Below, one piece after another: positions 10,788 through 30,853 of a stretch of 64,000 bases of DNA; the first letter of the stretch is position 1; each line of letters opens with the position of its first letter. Source of the stretch: Opisthocomus hoazin (taxonomy: Eukaryota; Chordata; Aves; Opisthocomiformes; Opisthocomidae); NCBI RefSeq assembly GCF_030867145.1, contig NC_134434.1:8804001-8868000 (forward strand). The letters run 5' to 3'. The position numbers and the translations under genes were made by a program. The notes beneath the pieces are model-generated. The model had not been told where the DNA came from and did no database searches. It saw only the letters and a program-made list of their open reading frames with translations.

Positions 10788-12502
10788 TCAGCCCATCGTG
10801 GTGGCTCGGAAGAGCTCCACCAGGTCCGTGTACTCGGGGTCGATGAGGTCCGAGGGCTTCTCCCCGGCGTCGGTGGTGGCCTCCAGGCTGGCGCCGAGGG
10901 AGAGGAGGTACCTGGGGGAGATGGAAGCTGAGCGGCCGGGCCCGTGGCCGCGGGCAGCCCTTCCCGGCCCCCGGGGCAGCCCCGCGTGTGCCGCCGGCAC
11001 CGGGCGCCCTCCGAGGAGCAGCCCCGGAGCTCTGCAAGGCAGCGGCGTCCTGCCGCAGCCCGGGCGAGGTGCTGCTCACCTGGCTATGTCAGCGTAGCCG
11101 TCGCTGCAGGCCATGTGCAGGGGTGTCCACCCGTTCTCGTCCTTCTGGTGGATGTCAGCACCATATTTAACCAGCAGCTTGACACAGTCCAGGTTTCCGG
11201 TAAGAACAGCTTCGTGGAGGGCTGCCATGCCTGGAAGGACAGGATTTGTTAGCCCTGGACTGGGCGAGGAGTCTCTAAAACGCTGAGCTTACAAGTGCAA
11301 GTTGTCCACAGCCCAGGAAAGAGGGGTTCCAGCAAACCCTCATTGTTAGGGAGACGAGTTTGGGGAAAGAAACAAAGACTGAAGAAGCAAAAGGAGATGC
11401 CGCATGTTTCTGTTCCCCTTCTGCAGCATAAATACCCTCTCTAAGATGGCATAGCACCCACCTCCCTGCTGGGCCAGGCAGGACAGATAAACCAAGGAGG
11501 AGCTGCCCTCTCCTGCAGAGCTCCCGGTCAGCCCCGAGTCCTCGCCAGGACTCACGTGGGGACACGAGGAGAAGTGTCTCCGATGTCCTGCTCTGTCCCA
11601 AGTTTTGGAAGCTCCTTACATAGCAAGTAATGAAGCAATCAGCATGGATAGGAGGAAGCCCGGGGTCATTTGAGACCCTGTCTCCGTGGCCATGTGACAG
11701 CAGGAGCTGAAGCCAAGCACAAGAAAGGGACAAATCTGGGCTCTGCACCAGCCAGTGCGGATCAAGGCATTCCATAAACAGTTGCTGGTGAGGTTGGGCA
11801 CAAACACAGCACAATGCCTCCCCCACAAACAGAAATGCCGCAAGTCCACAGATCCAGCTGTGCAAGAGAGAGAGCAGTGTGTGTCAGAAACGGACAGAGC
11901 CAGGAACAAAACGTGGAGCCTTGTTTCTCCCTGCTCTTTCCCCAAACCGAGGCGGAAGGCAGGAGCCCCACTGTCCCATCCAGAGCTCCACAGACCAGCC
12001 TTTGCTCACCGCTCCTTTCCTAGGTCCCACCACGCTGCGGGTACACGGTGATGCCTTGAAGGGGCCCAGGGGTAAGCGTCCCCGCACCCCACAGTGTGCA
12101 CTGGCCACACTGTGGTGGGGAGGTGTTTGGGCGCTGGCACGGGGCTCTCTTGGGCCCTGCTTGGCAATGCTGGGGGCCCTGCTCCTCACTAGGGAGGAAA
12201 ATCGGCTCGATGCCAACCTGCCGCCCTGCCGAAGGTGGCCCACATGCTTGTCTGGCTGCACGCTGAGCCGTGCTGCTGCGCAGACTGCAGCTCCGCCAGC
12301 CCCGGCAGCACTCACCAGAAGGGTAGATGGTGTCCAGCGTCACCTTCCTGGCACGTATGAACCTGCCCACCTGCTCCAGGTCCCCCTGCCTGATGTGGTC
12401 CTGAAAGACGACATCGTTGGGGAAGCGCACGGTGCGTGAGGCTCTCAGTCTCTGGACGTACCGACTGTACCGGGGCATTGAGACTGAGTAATAGTCCTTC
12501 AT
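10788..12502 (-). CDS. PPP1R27: Protein phosphatase 1 regulatory subunit 27 (dysferlin-interacting ankyrin protein)
   Basis: Ankyrin-repeat protein (153 aa; human 154) known to bind PP1 and inhibit it, and to interact with dysferlin. Exons: 12502-12316, 11230-11080, 10911-10788, joined in phases 1 and 2. The N-terminus MKDYYSVSMPRYSRYV differs from human, but from RTVRFPNDVVFQDHIRQGD on the match is close. RTVRF (residues 23-27) fits the RVxF PP1-docking motif. Two ankyrin repeats follow: GMAALHEAVLTGNLDCVKLL and GWTPLHMACSDGYADIARYL. The C-terminus is SDLIDPEYTDLVELFRATTMG-like. The chosen ATG is the first in frame with the exon. The upstream TATA box supports tissue-restricted expression. 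Confidence 0.95.
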
Positions 12503-12804
12503 GCTGATCTTGGCCTTCAGGCACCACAGAGGAAGAGGTCGAGCAGAGGCGTGGAGGGCTGTAGGGGCAGCCGGAGTTGCTCAGTGCTCGGCCCTACCAC
12601 TTGCTGCCCTCGAAGTGCTCCTTTCTGCTCTTCTGCCGGTTGGATCCCTCCTCGCTGCGCAGGTGTGATGGCACTCCCTGCGTGCCCGTGTCTGTGCCTG
12701 TGCCCGGGTCCCCTTGCTACACTCCCATGCTGCCCGGCACTGGGCGCACACAGCTCGCCCGCCCGCCCTTGGCCCGGGACTGATGGTTCTCCAGGGCCTT
12801 GGTG

Positions 12805-12833
12805 TTATATAGGCTCCCGCGGGCTATTTTGAG
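12805..12833 (-). promoter_or_regulatory. PPP1R27 TATA box with MEF2-like site
   Basis: Reading the minus strand, TATATAA lies at 12811-12805, about 300 bp upstream of the ATG, with an MEF2-like CTCAAAATAG at 12833-12824 just upstream (one mismatch to YTAWWWWTAR). A TATA box next to an MEF2-type site suits a striated-muscle gene. The transcription start would be near 12775-12780. Confidence 0.5.
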
Positions 12834-15245
12834 GACATGCAGCTCATGCTATTTGCCATGACACTTTGTAACTGAGCCGTCCAGGCCCGCAGCCTCCCAC
12901 TTCTGGGCAGAGGTTGGTGTCTCATCTTACGACCCACCTGTTGGTTGGTGTGCCCATCCAAGCGGGCAGATCTACTCTTGCTTTTGCATGGGCAGCCCTT
13001 CAGAGAAGCCCAAGGGCCTGCAAACAGAACTGGCCAGCAGGAAGCCCTCACTCACGCACGCATGCATGCCAGGGAAAAGACACAAGCACGGTCACCAGGC
13101 GAGGGGAACCGGCTGCTCACGTAGCGACCAGGCAGTGCAATGCAGGCGTGTCAGAGCTGTGGTGCCAAATACATGCAGAGCTAAGTCACTCTCCTGTGGT
13201 TGCATCATACAACTTGAAAGGAGCAGAATGAGCTGTGCTGCCTGGCACGACTGCATGACAACGTACAGCTAAGCATGGCGAGCACCACCAGCATGTTGGA
13301 CATCATCAATGCCCGTGTGAGGACAGAGGTGCTGCTGGTGCTCCTGATGCAGAGCCAGAAGCCCTCAACGCCAGTCCACGATGTTCAGCGTTGTCCTTCA
13401 AACTCAGAACCAGCTGCTGCGTAAGGGCACGCTTCTACAGAACAGCCTCAGAAGAATAGCTGAAGAACAGCACCACCACCAGACAATTCCTGCATTCGTT
13501 ACTCTCCAGCAGTAGCTGTCAGAGGCCCAGAATGGACCATTTGCCACAGAGGAATCTTTCAGATCTATCAGGCATTCAAGCAACAACTGCTCCTCCATCC
13601 TTTTCCCCATCAAAGTTTGGTCATTTCAGATACATGACCATATCTGGCTCTGCTTCATGCTGATGGGGATTGTCTACGCAGGGCAATGAACTGCCCTGCA
13701 GTATCAGGAGAAATCCCTGCCCTGCATTAGGGGTGACAGAGATCATTCTGCCCCTTGTCCTGAGCCCCTGCCAGCAGTGAGGCCGACAGCTCCCATCAGA
13801 CACGCACCCGAGAACGGCCTGCTGCACCCGTTCATCTTCTGGCAAACACATTGATCTTTCTACTGAGCATCTCTGCTCAGTGGTACATCAGACAGAACAC
13901 CGTGCGACAGGACGCTTTTAGCCTGCTTTCTTGGAACAGCAATTAGCTGTGTACACAAGATGACTCCAACAGAGTCCTGCTCTACCAGGCACAGCCTTGG
14001 TGTATGAGAAAAGCCCCCCCTCCTCTGATCCGAGCAAGGCAGGTCTCAGGCCATAAACAGAGGAGAAACTGCAGAGCTCAGCCTTGTTTACACTTTGGCT
14101 CCACAAAATGGACCTTTTTGAGCCGAGTCTTCCAGTGGAGCTTCCTACTAGCAGTGCTCTCTTCCTCCCCACCCCAAAACACAAAGTTGCTTTCTTACTT
14201 AGAAGCAGCAGCCGCTGACACTGCCTGCTCTGCTGGGCCACGGTGATTGCTGCTACACCAAGACAAGTCCCTGGGCTGCCTTCAGATACACAAGGTCACG
14301 GCCCTGGAGGGAGGCATCTTCAGAGACCCTTCCCCACATAACCACAGGTAACAGTCAACCACTGGTCTGGTTGCAGATGTTGCTGCTCACTGCAGGGGGG
14401 GTCGGACTGGATGGCTCTTAAAGGCCCCTTCCCACCCAAACCATTCCGTGGCTCTGTGACTCCTGACAGGAGAGGCAGTGGCAAACACCATTCCCTCATC
14501 CCACAGCCCGCGACCGCCCATTCAGCCCCAGCGCTGCTGTGCCTGGTGCCACTGCACCAGGGTCCTTGTTCCCAGGGAGCTGCGGACAAGTGCTGCACAG
14601 GGCTTCTGTTCTGCCACCCCAGCACACCCACACACGGTGACAGGCACCAGTAGCCTCCCAGGTTGCCCTCTAGCTCCACCATGCCCTCCCCTGTGACATT
14701 TATAGCATATTTGCTTACAAAAATATTTTCGGCAGCAAGTGACTGGTTTGGAAATAGCAGTGTAGCTCACTGGATCATGTGAGCCTGACTAGCAGAGGTA
14801 CCAGCAGCCCCAGGTCTTCCCGTCGGCAAATTCCTTGGTTAACTGCTCAAGAGCAACAAGGTCCTCTCGCCTCAAGCCAGCTGGCAGAGCTGCTTCTTCT
14901 CAGAGCCCAAGCCAGCATCCACTGAGAACTGAGCTGTCAGTTGTGTGCCTGCACAGGCTGACTTAATCTGGACATGACATGGTCATCTTGGAAGTTTTTT
15001 CCTTTATAGATTATGCAATACAAGTTTCTTCAGGTTAAGCTACCAGAAGCCACCTGCAAAACCACAAGCATTCAGAAAGTAGTTTCTCTCAGAAATATGG
15101 TATTTAGTGAAAGTTTGAGAAAGCCAACAAACACACACTGTTTTGGCAGAGTCCCTTGAGAATCACCCTAGAACTCTGATTCTCTTTCAGGTCAGGTTCA
15201 AATATATTCATTCTGTATTCCAGTAAAGACAGACAGACATAATAG
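12834..15245. other. PPP1R27-P4HB spacer
   Basis: About 2.4 kb without recognisable exons, of mixed composition and AT-richer towards P4HB. It contains one CR1 tail at 14386-14460. No other repeat or RNA gene was recognised. Confidence 0.65.
14386..14460 (+). mobile_element. CR1 LINE 3'-end fragment
   Basis: CTGCAGGGGGG..CGGACTGGATGG followed by CTTAAAGGCCCCTTCC, ACCCAAACCATTCC and GTGGCTCTGTG is the diagnostic CR1 3' terminus, ending in degenerate 8-mer repeats related to ATTCTATG. CR1 is a non-LTR retrotransposon typical of birds and other sauropsids. The copy is short (5'-truncated, as usual) and diverged, so it is old. The sequence from about 14320 may belong to the same insertion but is too diverged to claim. 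Confidence 0.8.
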
Positions 15246-15260
15246 TATTAAAATCTCAAC

Positions 15261-15266
15261 TTTATT
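15261..15266 (-). terminator. P4HB poly(A) signal
   Basis: Plus-strand TTTATT is AATAAA for P4HB, about 960 bp past the stop codon at 16225-16227. Confidence 0.8.
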
Positions 15267-16224
15267 TGGCCAACAAATTCCATTCCAATGTTGCTGTAGT
15301 GGAATGCTAAGAACCAGCCTGATGCAGCTCAGGCCTTTGAGGCACTCCCCCATTCAAGTTCCTCCCCAAACCCCAGTAATTGCAGATGTCTGTTTTTATC
15401 TATTTTATCAGGCCCTCCCACACCACCCACCTGCCTGGTCAACCCATTCAAAATAATGCATGGGAAGTGATTGCAATAAGTCTTGCATTTGATCAAAAGG
15501 ATGGCAACACAGCTAGGTCTCATCTAAGCTGGTGAGCCAGCGACCACCTCCACCCCCAGAGCCCGCCACAGCCAGTGCACACAGTATTCCACCCTTCCAG
15601 GTGTTTGGAATAGTCATCTCCAAGTGTCTTGAAGCAGAGGGGGAAGGAAACATCTAGCCAGCACGAAGAGAAGTACCTTCATATACACCTTCCACCAGGA
15701 CAATGCCATCAGCATCGGCCTCTTCCCCTACATACACTGAAGGCCAATTACAGGGAAAAACAGCTGAGACCATTAAGGACCCTGCCAGGTGCAGAAACCA
15801 ACTATGGGCTTTAGTTTTCAAAGAAAAAGGAAAAGCAGCTTTCTTGGAAGATGTTAGTGGCAAGGCTCCAGAATGTTGGGCCATTGAACTCACTCTACCG
15901 CTTCACAATCTGCACCTACCCAGGAGAACAGAATACTTCAAACAAAAGCTGTGTACAAAAAAAAGTACATCACAATTTAAAAAAATGAGCCCAGCTGGCT
16001 GGACTGGCTACCTAGTGACAGATCCCTTCTCAAAAGCGAAAAGAAAGAAAAGAAAGTCAAGTGTAGAGACAAGCGAGGGCAAAGTGTTACTTTCAAAGCC
16101 AATCCCTGGATTTCCAGTCATTCACCTTCTGCTTTAAATCTTAATGGGTTTCTGACTTGCTGGGCTGCATAACAGCAGCCAATTTAGTGTGTGATTTTTT
16201 GGGTGATGTAGATCAGTCTTCTCT

Positions 16225-24502
<8,278 letters not shown>

Positions 24503-24800
24503 GGCGCTGATGGCGGCAGACGGGATAGGACAGGCCGGGCGCGCGGCGCGGCGCCGCCTCCGCTTATAAACCCGCCCTCCCCGGCCGCCGCCGCGCCCCA
24601 TTGGCCGCGCCGCGCCGCCGCCGCCGCCCGCCCGCCATTGGCTCGGCCCGCCGCCCGGGCCGCCGCGAGGCGCCGATTCGCCGGCGGGCCGGGCCCGCCC
24701 CCCCCGCTCGCGACCGCGGGTTGGCCGCTGGCCTCGCCGCCCCTCCCGCGGGTCGCCATTGGCCCCTTGACCCGCTGCGTCCCTCGCGATTGGTCAGCGC
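24503..24800 (-). promoter_or_regulatory. P4HB core promoter: TATA box plus four CCAAT boxes
   Basis: In the transcript direction, TTTATAAG lies at 24571-24564, predicting a start near 24535-24540 and a 5' UTR of about 35 nt. Upstream, ATTGG on the plus strand (CCAAT on the minus strand) occurs at 24600-24604, 24637-24641, 24758-24762 and 24789-24793. Mammalian P4HB promoters are known to carry several CCAAT elements bound by NF-Y. I found no perfect ER-stress element (CCAAT-N9-CCACG). Confidence 0.75.
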
Positions 24801-24802
24801 CG

Positions 24803-27200
24803 CCGCCTCGCGCGGCCGCCTGCCCTCGAACGTGGCACTCGGGCGGCCCCGGCGGACGGGCACTGCGCGTGCGCGCGGCGAGGCGCGCGTGGTGGATTCT
24901 GACTGGGCCGCGTCCACCGCCCTCTGACCCGACCGGAAGGGAAAGGGCCGCTTCCGGCGCGGGGCACGTGACGCGGCGGGGCGCGCGAGGACCGGGAGGG
25001 GCGGCCCCGGCGGCCCCGGGAGCCGCCGCCGCGGGAGCCGCCGCCGCCTTGCTGGGGCCCAGCGGGAGCGCGGTGCGATGCCGGATGGCGGCACCACATG
25101 GGGCAGAGCAGCGCGTGCCCACGGCCGCTGCTCGCGGCTGCACCGCACGGGCGGGTCGGGCTGCCGCAGCGGGGCCCGCCCTGGTGCTCGGCCACCCCAG
25201 AGCCGTCCGGTTCTCCCGAGGGGCCCTGCCCCAGCACCCCCGCAGCCGTCCCCTGCTGCCCGTGGGACCGGGGCTTGAGGCAGCGCGCTGCCTTGCCACA
25301 GGGCCGCACGTCGGCAGAGGCAGCGGGGCCGGGGTGCGTGGGCCCAGCAGCTCCCGCGAGGCTGCCAGCGCTCACTGATACATTGCAGGTGCCGCTGCTC
25401 CCTTGTGTTCGTTTTTGGTGCTGGCCGGGCGTCGCGCCACTGCCGCATGCAGCGCCCTCGTGCCTGCCTTCCGGCACCCCGCGAATGGAGCACAGTTCTC
25501 GTGTTTTCTTTCCATCCCTTCACCGTGCCCGCACTGCAGTGTCTGCCGAAGGGAAGGCCGCAGAGGGCCCTGCCTGCCGTGGTGGCAGATCATCCCCGCT
25601 GGTGTCATGCTCGGGGCTGGGGTAGGGTGTCACCACATCCACACCTGCCAGCCACCACCACAGCAGGTCCGGACCCACAGCCAGGGCTCTCATGCACTGC
25701 AAGGCATTGATTCACGGTTCTCCCCTTCCCCTCGGCCTCAGCTCTCCCAGGCTGCCTTGGGCTGCCCCAGGCGAAAGCTTCAGTGCACAGAGCTGTAGTT
25801 CTGCTGCTTGCGGGCAGCTGCTGTGTCAGACCAAGCTGCTGCATCACCAACAGCCACCTGGCCAGAAGAGCATCCCGGGGAAGTCTTACGCATGCTCCGA
25901 GCTGAGGGTTGTGCGCTGCATCTCCTGGAAGAGGCCGAGGCTTCTGCTCGGAAGCCGCAAGTGGTGAGAGTCGCTTGGCCACCACAGCCAGGGCCACACA
26001 GCCGTTGGGCTGCTCCTGTCTGCGTGTGCTCCTGGGTTCGGCTGCTGGTGGGAGAGCCCAGCCTGGCGCCGCGCAGCAGGGACCACGTTGTGGAGAAAAC
26101 GCGGGCCATGAATCACCGCTGCGGCCCCTCGGTCCCTGGAGCTGGGAGTGGCAGCCGTCCTGCCCTCCCCAGGCACCGGCCGTCGCAGGACCGCTCTAAC
26201 AGAAACACCAGCGTCCATAGTGTGGAAAGACTTGCCAAAGAGCTGGGGGTTGCGTCAGACAGGATCTCGCCCTGACGAGGCTGCCCGCAGAGCGGCTGTT
26301 GGGGGCCAGCACAAGGAGGGCCTTTGTTCGCTTTATCAGCACATCTGGACTCGCTCTAACCGACACGATGGAGGGTGACGCCTGCGACAGCTCCTGCGTG
26401 GCCTCTCACGTCCCCACGCCGCAGGGGCCGGCAGCTGGGAGCCACCCGAGGGAAGCGCGCCTGCCTGCTGCTGCCTGGTCCCCACCGGGCTGAGCGCGGT
26501 CGCTTCTGCCCCTGCACTGCCCTGCAGCGTCGGAGCTGCATCGCTGCCTCCAGCTGCAGCACCTGGGGAGCACGGCAGCTCGCCGGGCCCCGAGGTGGAT
26601 GGTGCGCTCAGTAGCTTCCCCGTTGCTTTCGGAGCTCTCGGTTACGGTCACGAGTCTTTTAGACCAGGAGCAGGGCCCAGCCACCTCCTCCACCGCTGCT
26701 CTAGCGCTGTGGGTGCTGCAAAGCACTGTTCCCAGCTCCACTTCTGACACAAACACGCCACACGCTCTGTAAACATCCGCAGGCTCTTATCGCACATCGC
26801 CTCCATCTTTCAGACTGCGCAGGAATCCCACGTTGTGCTTGCCGCGGGAGCAGGCGCAAGGCCAAGGCTTGGGGCCCCCAACCCTGCCACCTCCCAGAGC
26901 TGCCGCTTCCACCTCCCCGCGCCCTTCTCGTCCCTCGTGCTGCGGACTGTGCAGAACAGGGCAAACAGCAAGGGATGGATGTGAAGGCAAGCCCCCGCGA
27001 GCAGGGAAGGACACGCTGCAGCCTCTTCTCCTCCAGCAGGGACTGTGCCAGACCCCCTGCTTCACAGCTCAGCCAGCCCCGGGATCCTGGTCTTGTCCCG
27101 CCCCAGGCATCTGCAGAAATCCCCCATGGAACGGGAGTCCTGCCACTGCCTGCCAAAGACCCAGAACAGAACCAGTGCGGACAGCAGACTGTCAGTTCAA
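24803..27200. other. P4HB-ARHGDIA spacer
   Basis: The first 550 bp extend the P4HB CpG island and include CACGTGAC at 24965-24972, a bHLH-type E-box/CRE-like site. The remainder to 27200 has no recognisable gene. Open frames in both directions here overlap and show no domains. Confidence 0.6.
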
Positions 27201-27204
27201 AGAT

Positions 27205-27210
27205 TTTATT
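27205..27210 (-). terminator. ARHGDIA poly(A) signal
   Basis: Plus-strand TTTATT is AATAAA for ARHGDIA. It implies a 3' UTR of about 1.43 kb, similar to the long UTR of the mammalian gene. Confidence 0.75.
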
Positions 27211-28634
27211 TAACTGTCATAAAAGGAGAAGCAGACGATGATTCCAAACCTGTTAACCCGGGTCTAGGATTTACAGACAATATGCACCAAATCAAATTAA
27301 CAAAAATCTCTCTAGGGGCAGGGCGGGGCGGGGGGGGGTGGTTAGAGGCAGACGTAGCTATGAGAAAGCCACATGTGCTTGGTCCCAGTTCTAATACGAC
27401 CTCACGTGGTAGGATCCAAAGAAGAGGGCTGCGGAGCTGCAAGGTGCCTGCCCAGCCCTCGGAGCTCCTTCGCCCTGAGCGCCGGGTCGGTGCCGCCGCA
27501 CTGCCGGGGCCTGCTGCGGGCACGGGGCAGTCGAGTGTCAAGGCAATAAATACTGACGGGCCAGGCACGGATTGTAAAGGCAGAACAGATACATAAGGCA
27601 TTAACCGCTTCTGAATACTCGTCCATTGCAAGCTCTTTGTTGCCCGTGTCAGGAGCAGCGGCAGAAACAGGCTGGTCCGTCCCCAGCCCAGCCAGCCAGG
27701 AGGGCGGGTGCTGTCCTGGGGTTTCAGTGCTTTGCAGCTGCCTTGGCTGCACGGAGAAGTGCGAGGTGATGGCAACACTGGTGACCCCCGCCGTGCCCCA
27801 GCGGTGCTGAGGCTGCAGAGCGTGCGGCTCCACGCCAACAGGGCCGGGCGCTGCCAGGCCAGCTCTGCGCCGCGGGGGTGCCCGGGCGTCACCCAGGATG
27901 TCACACCGCCCTCCCCGCTGGAGATGTCCCATCTCGGGTGAAGAACGGACCAGCAGCGAAGCGGGAAGTTGTGAATCTTTCCTAATAACCCATGAGGGGC
28001 GTGACCAAGAGGAGTGCCATGCCAACAAACAAGGGGAGGGCGGGTGGCATTTAAAAAGTGTAACGAGGGCAGGGCCCCCTCCCTAGAGGATACGCGTTAC
28101 ACATTAAGGCATCATGGTTACAGGGGACATCCACAAATGAAGCTGCCAGCGTTCCCAGGACACTGACCGGGTGGAAGGGGTGGGCTGGACATCATTTTAA
28201 CCAACAAACGGATTCAACAGCTGCCTGGCACCAAAGTTCTTCAGCTGCTTGGAGGCAGGAGCTACCCTGAGCTGCGCACAGGAAAGGCAAGCGCAGGATC
28301 CCGCACAGGACTCTCTCCCCTTCAGCGCCTACCGGGACACAGGAAGGCGAGCAGCAGCCAAGGGGCTGGCGAGGGAGCAAGCGCTCCCACCTCCGTGCTG
28401 GGACAGCACGGCCCTGCGACGGGCAGCTGGGGACCAGATGCAGACAGCACGGTTTGGTCAATGGACTCAGTGATTCTCTGGGGAGGGGGCATGTTACAAA
28501 ACTGAGCTCTCTGGTCAAATTATAACGGGGGTGGAAGGTAAGAGGGGTCCAATGTCAGCACTTTGGTACAGGGGGGGATTTCTACGGTAGCCACTGTCTG
28601 ATTCACGCTCTCTGGGGTTTGGCCTTGGGAAGGG

Positions 28635-30853
28635 CTAGTCCTTCCACTCCTTCTTGATGGTCAGGTTCCACTCCCAGGACAGGTGGTCAGTCTTATCATC
28701 ATCTGTGAACTTGGATTTGATGTTGTAGCTGCCCCGGGCCAGCATGCCCTTAGGGGCTTCTTCCATGGGGGTCAGAAACTCGTACTCCTCTGCTCGGGGG
28801 CCGTAGCTCCCAACCATGTACTCGGTCTTGTCAACTAGAAGGAGAGAGAGAGGTGTATGGAGGCTGTCTAAGAGCCCCCACTGCATCTGGGGCGAGGCTA
28901 AAGCAAACGAAAGGTCTGTTACAGCTACAGCAATCCGCAGAGGAGCTGGGAGAACAAGAACGTCATCGACATTAACAGCTCCGTTCACTTCAGGAATGGC
29001 TCCTCCCGCCAGGAGTGATCCCCCCACGCTCGCAGCGCTCTCAGCAGCGACCGTTCACGCCGCGCTACGGCGGGGATTACACATCAAGGCCAGAGGTGCG
29101 GGCGCAGCCGGAAGTGGAAGCTGCCACACTGCAGCAGACCCAGAAGCCTTCACACATCACCACGGGCTCAGTGGCAGAGGTGATGGCAGACCGTCCCCTC
29201 CCACTGTGAGCTGCTGGGGCACCAGCGGCGAGCCCCCACCACCGCCGTGGAAAGGCAGGAAGCCCTCACGCAAAGCAGCACCCACGTCCCAGAGAAGCAC
29301 TTACTTTTCACGCCTTTCCGGAACGTGTGCTGAATGTACTTCAACCCTGACACAATCTCCCTGTTAACCTGCAGAGACACAAGCAAGGACTGCAGCAGAC
29401 ATCTCGCAGACGCGCTGCCCACCCCACCCGCAGCAGGAGATGCTTCCTCCATCACACCACTGTTTGGTGCTCAGGCACTCCCTATGATGGACTGCAGCAG
29501 CCCGGGGTTCCACTCGTTCTGCAGTTTTCAGCTCTGAATTCTTACCCTAAAGGAGATTTTTATCCGGTATTCCACAGCCTCCTTCAGCACAAATGCTTGC
29601 TTCTTGTAGCTCTCCAGGTCACCTACAAAGAAGGGAGAGGGTTGCTCCAAGTCCCTTTGTATTGTGCTGTGGGGCAAATTTAAGTTGCAAGAGGTGATGG
29701 GGACAGTATCTGCAGGGGACGACCCTTGCTGCCTGGACAGCCCGCAGCTTGTCCTTTCGCTTTTGCAGGGCAGGACCCTCCGTGCTGCTCAGCCCACGCT
29801 ACCCAAGGTGGGCAAGCGACGCCCTGTGACAGGACACCGCAGCGCAGCAATGCAGTCAATTCAAGAATGTTCTTTGCAGACGTTTGCTGTGAGGCTGTCA
29901 CCATCTCAAAGCTGCCATCAGTGTCGTGGCGCAGGCTGGAGGACAGCTGGCTCCCACCTGGCCGCCCACACCTCTACAAAACCAGGGCTGGCAGGGAGTG
30001 GGGACAGAAAGGCTTTCTGCTGCGACGGGGCACACCGCGGCTGGCTCAGAGCACAGAACCCTCCGGGTGGTTCTCTGCATCCAGCACGGGAGGCCGTGCC
30101 CAGCACGCCAGCAGCGCTCCTGCGCGGCCATCTGCCAGGCCCCGCGCCCGGCCAGCTCTGTCCTGGGAGAAGCGCTGGAAGCCCTTCCCAGCTCACCTGT
30201 CAGGTCCAGCTCCAGAGGGCCCGGCGCAGTAGTGCAGACCAAAGTCAGCTTGGTCACCACCACATTTGGAGCATTGGGATCTAGAAGACAAGCAAAAAGG
30301 CCGTTAAACACCCGTCCCTAACGCCAACCAACACAACTCCTTTTCCCTCCAGGGCACTTCTTGAAAGAGCAAGGAAACCAGTGAGAACCGCGTGTCCCTC
30401 CGTGAGGGTCTGGGCTCCTCGCTGCACTGGGCCCAGCCCAGGGGCTCCCCACTCGCGGCAGTGCCACCCCTCAGTCCCTGTGCTGGTTCCCAGGGCCAGA
30501 GAGCAGCACGGGGGGAGCGCAGACACGTGCCTTTATGCTCCTGACTGTGCCAAAGCGCAAAGAGCTGGGAGAAGAGCAGCTCCCGGACGGGAGCAGGGAC
30601 GGGGCTGGAGGTGGCTGACGGGGCTCTGGCTCAAGCGAGGCACAGCCACGTCCTCGGGCTCACCTGCAGTCACGGTGACGGCACCAAGCAGTGCCTCCTT
30701 GTACTTGCGCAGGCTCTCATCATCCTTGTCAAGCTCCTGGATCTCCTGGATGCTCTTCTGGGCAGGTGGCTTATAGTTGACGGAGTGTTCGTCCTCCTCA
30801 TTTTCAGCCGCAATCTGGGCCAGCTGCTCTGCCGTCGGCTCCTGCTCCGCCAT
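28635..30853 (-). CDS. ARHGDIA: Rho GDP-dissociation inhibitor alpha
   Basis: Cytosolic chaperone that extracts prenylated Rho, Rac and Cdc42 from membranes and holds them in the GDP-bound state. 204 aa, the same length as human. Coding exons: 30853-30664, 30280-30197, 29622-29546, 29368-29305, 28834-28635, all GT-AG. The first coding exon begins at an acceptor near 30873, 20 nt before the ATG. The N-terminal regulatory arm [20 protein letters not shown] and the [15 protein letters not shown] segment match human exactly. The immunoglobulin-like C-terminal domain includes [52 protein letters not shown] and ends TIKKEWKD. The transcript starts at a noncoding exon about 6.3 kb upstream. Confidence 0.97.

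Noticed and set aside
24980-25400. Possible plus-strand first exon divergent from P4HB
   Set aside because: CpG island with an E-box and a start codon at 25078, but no convincing donor, conserved protein or downstream exon could be found.
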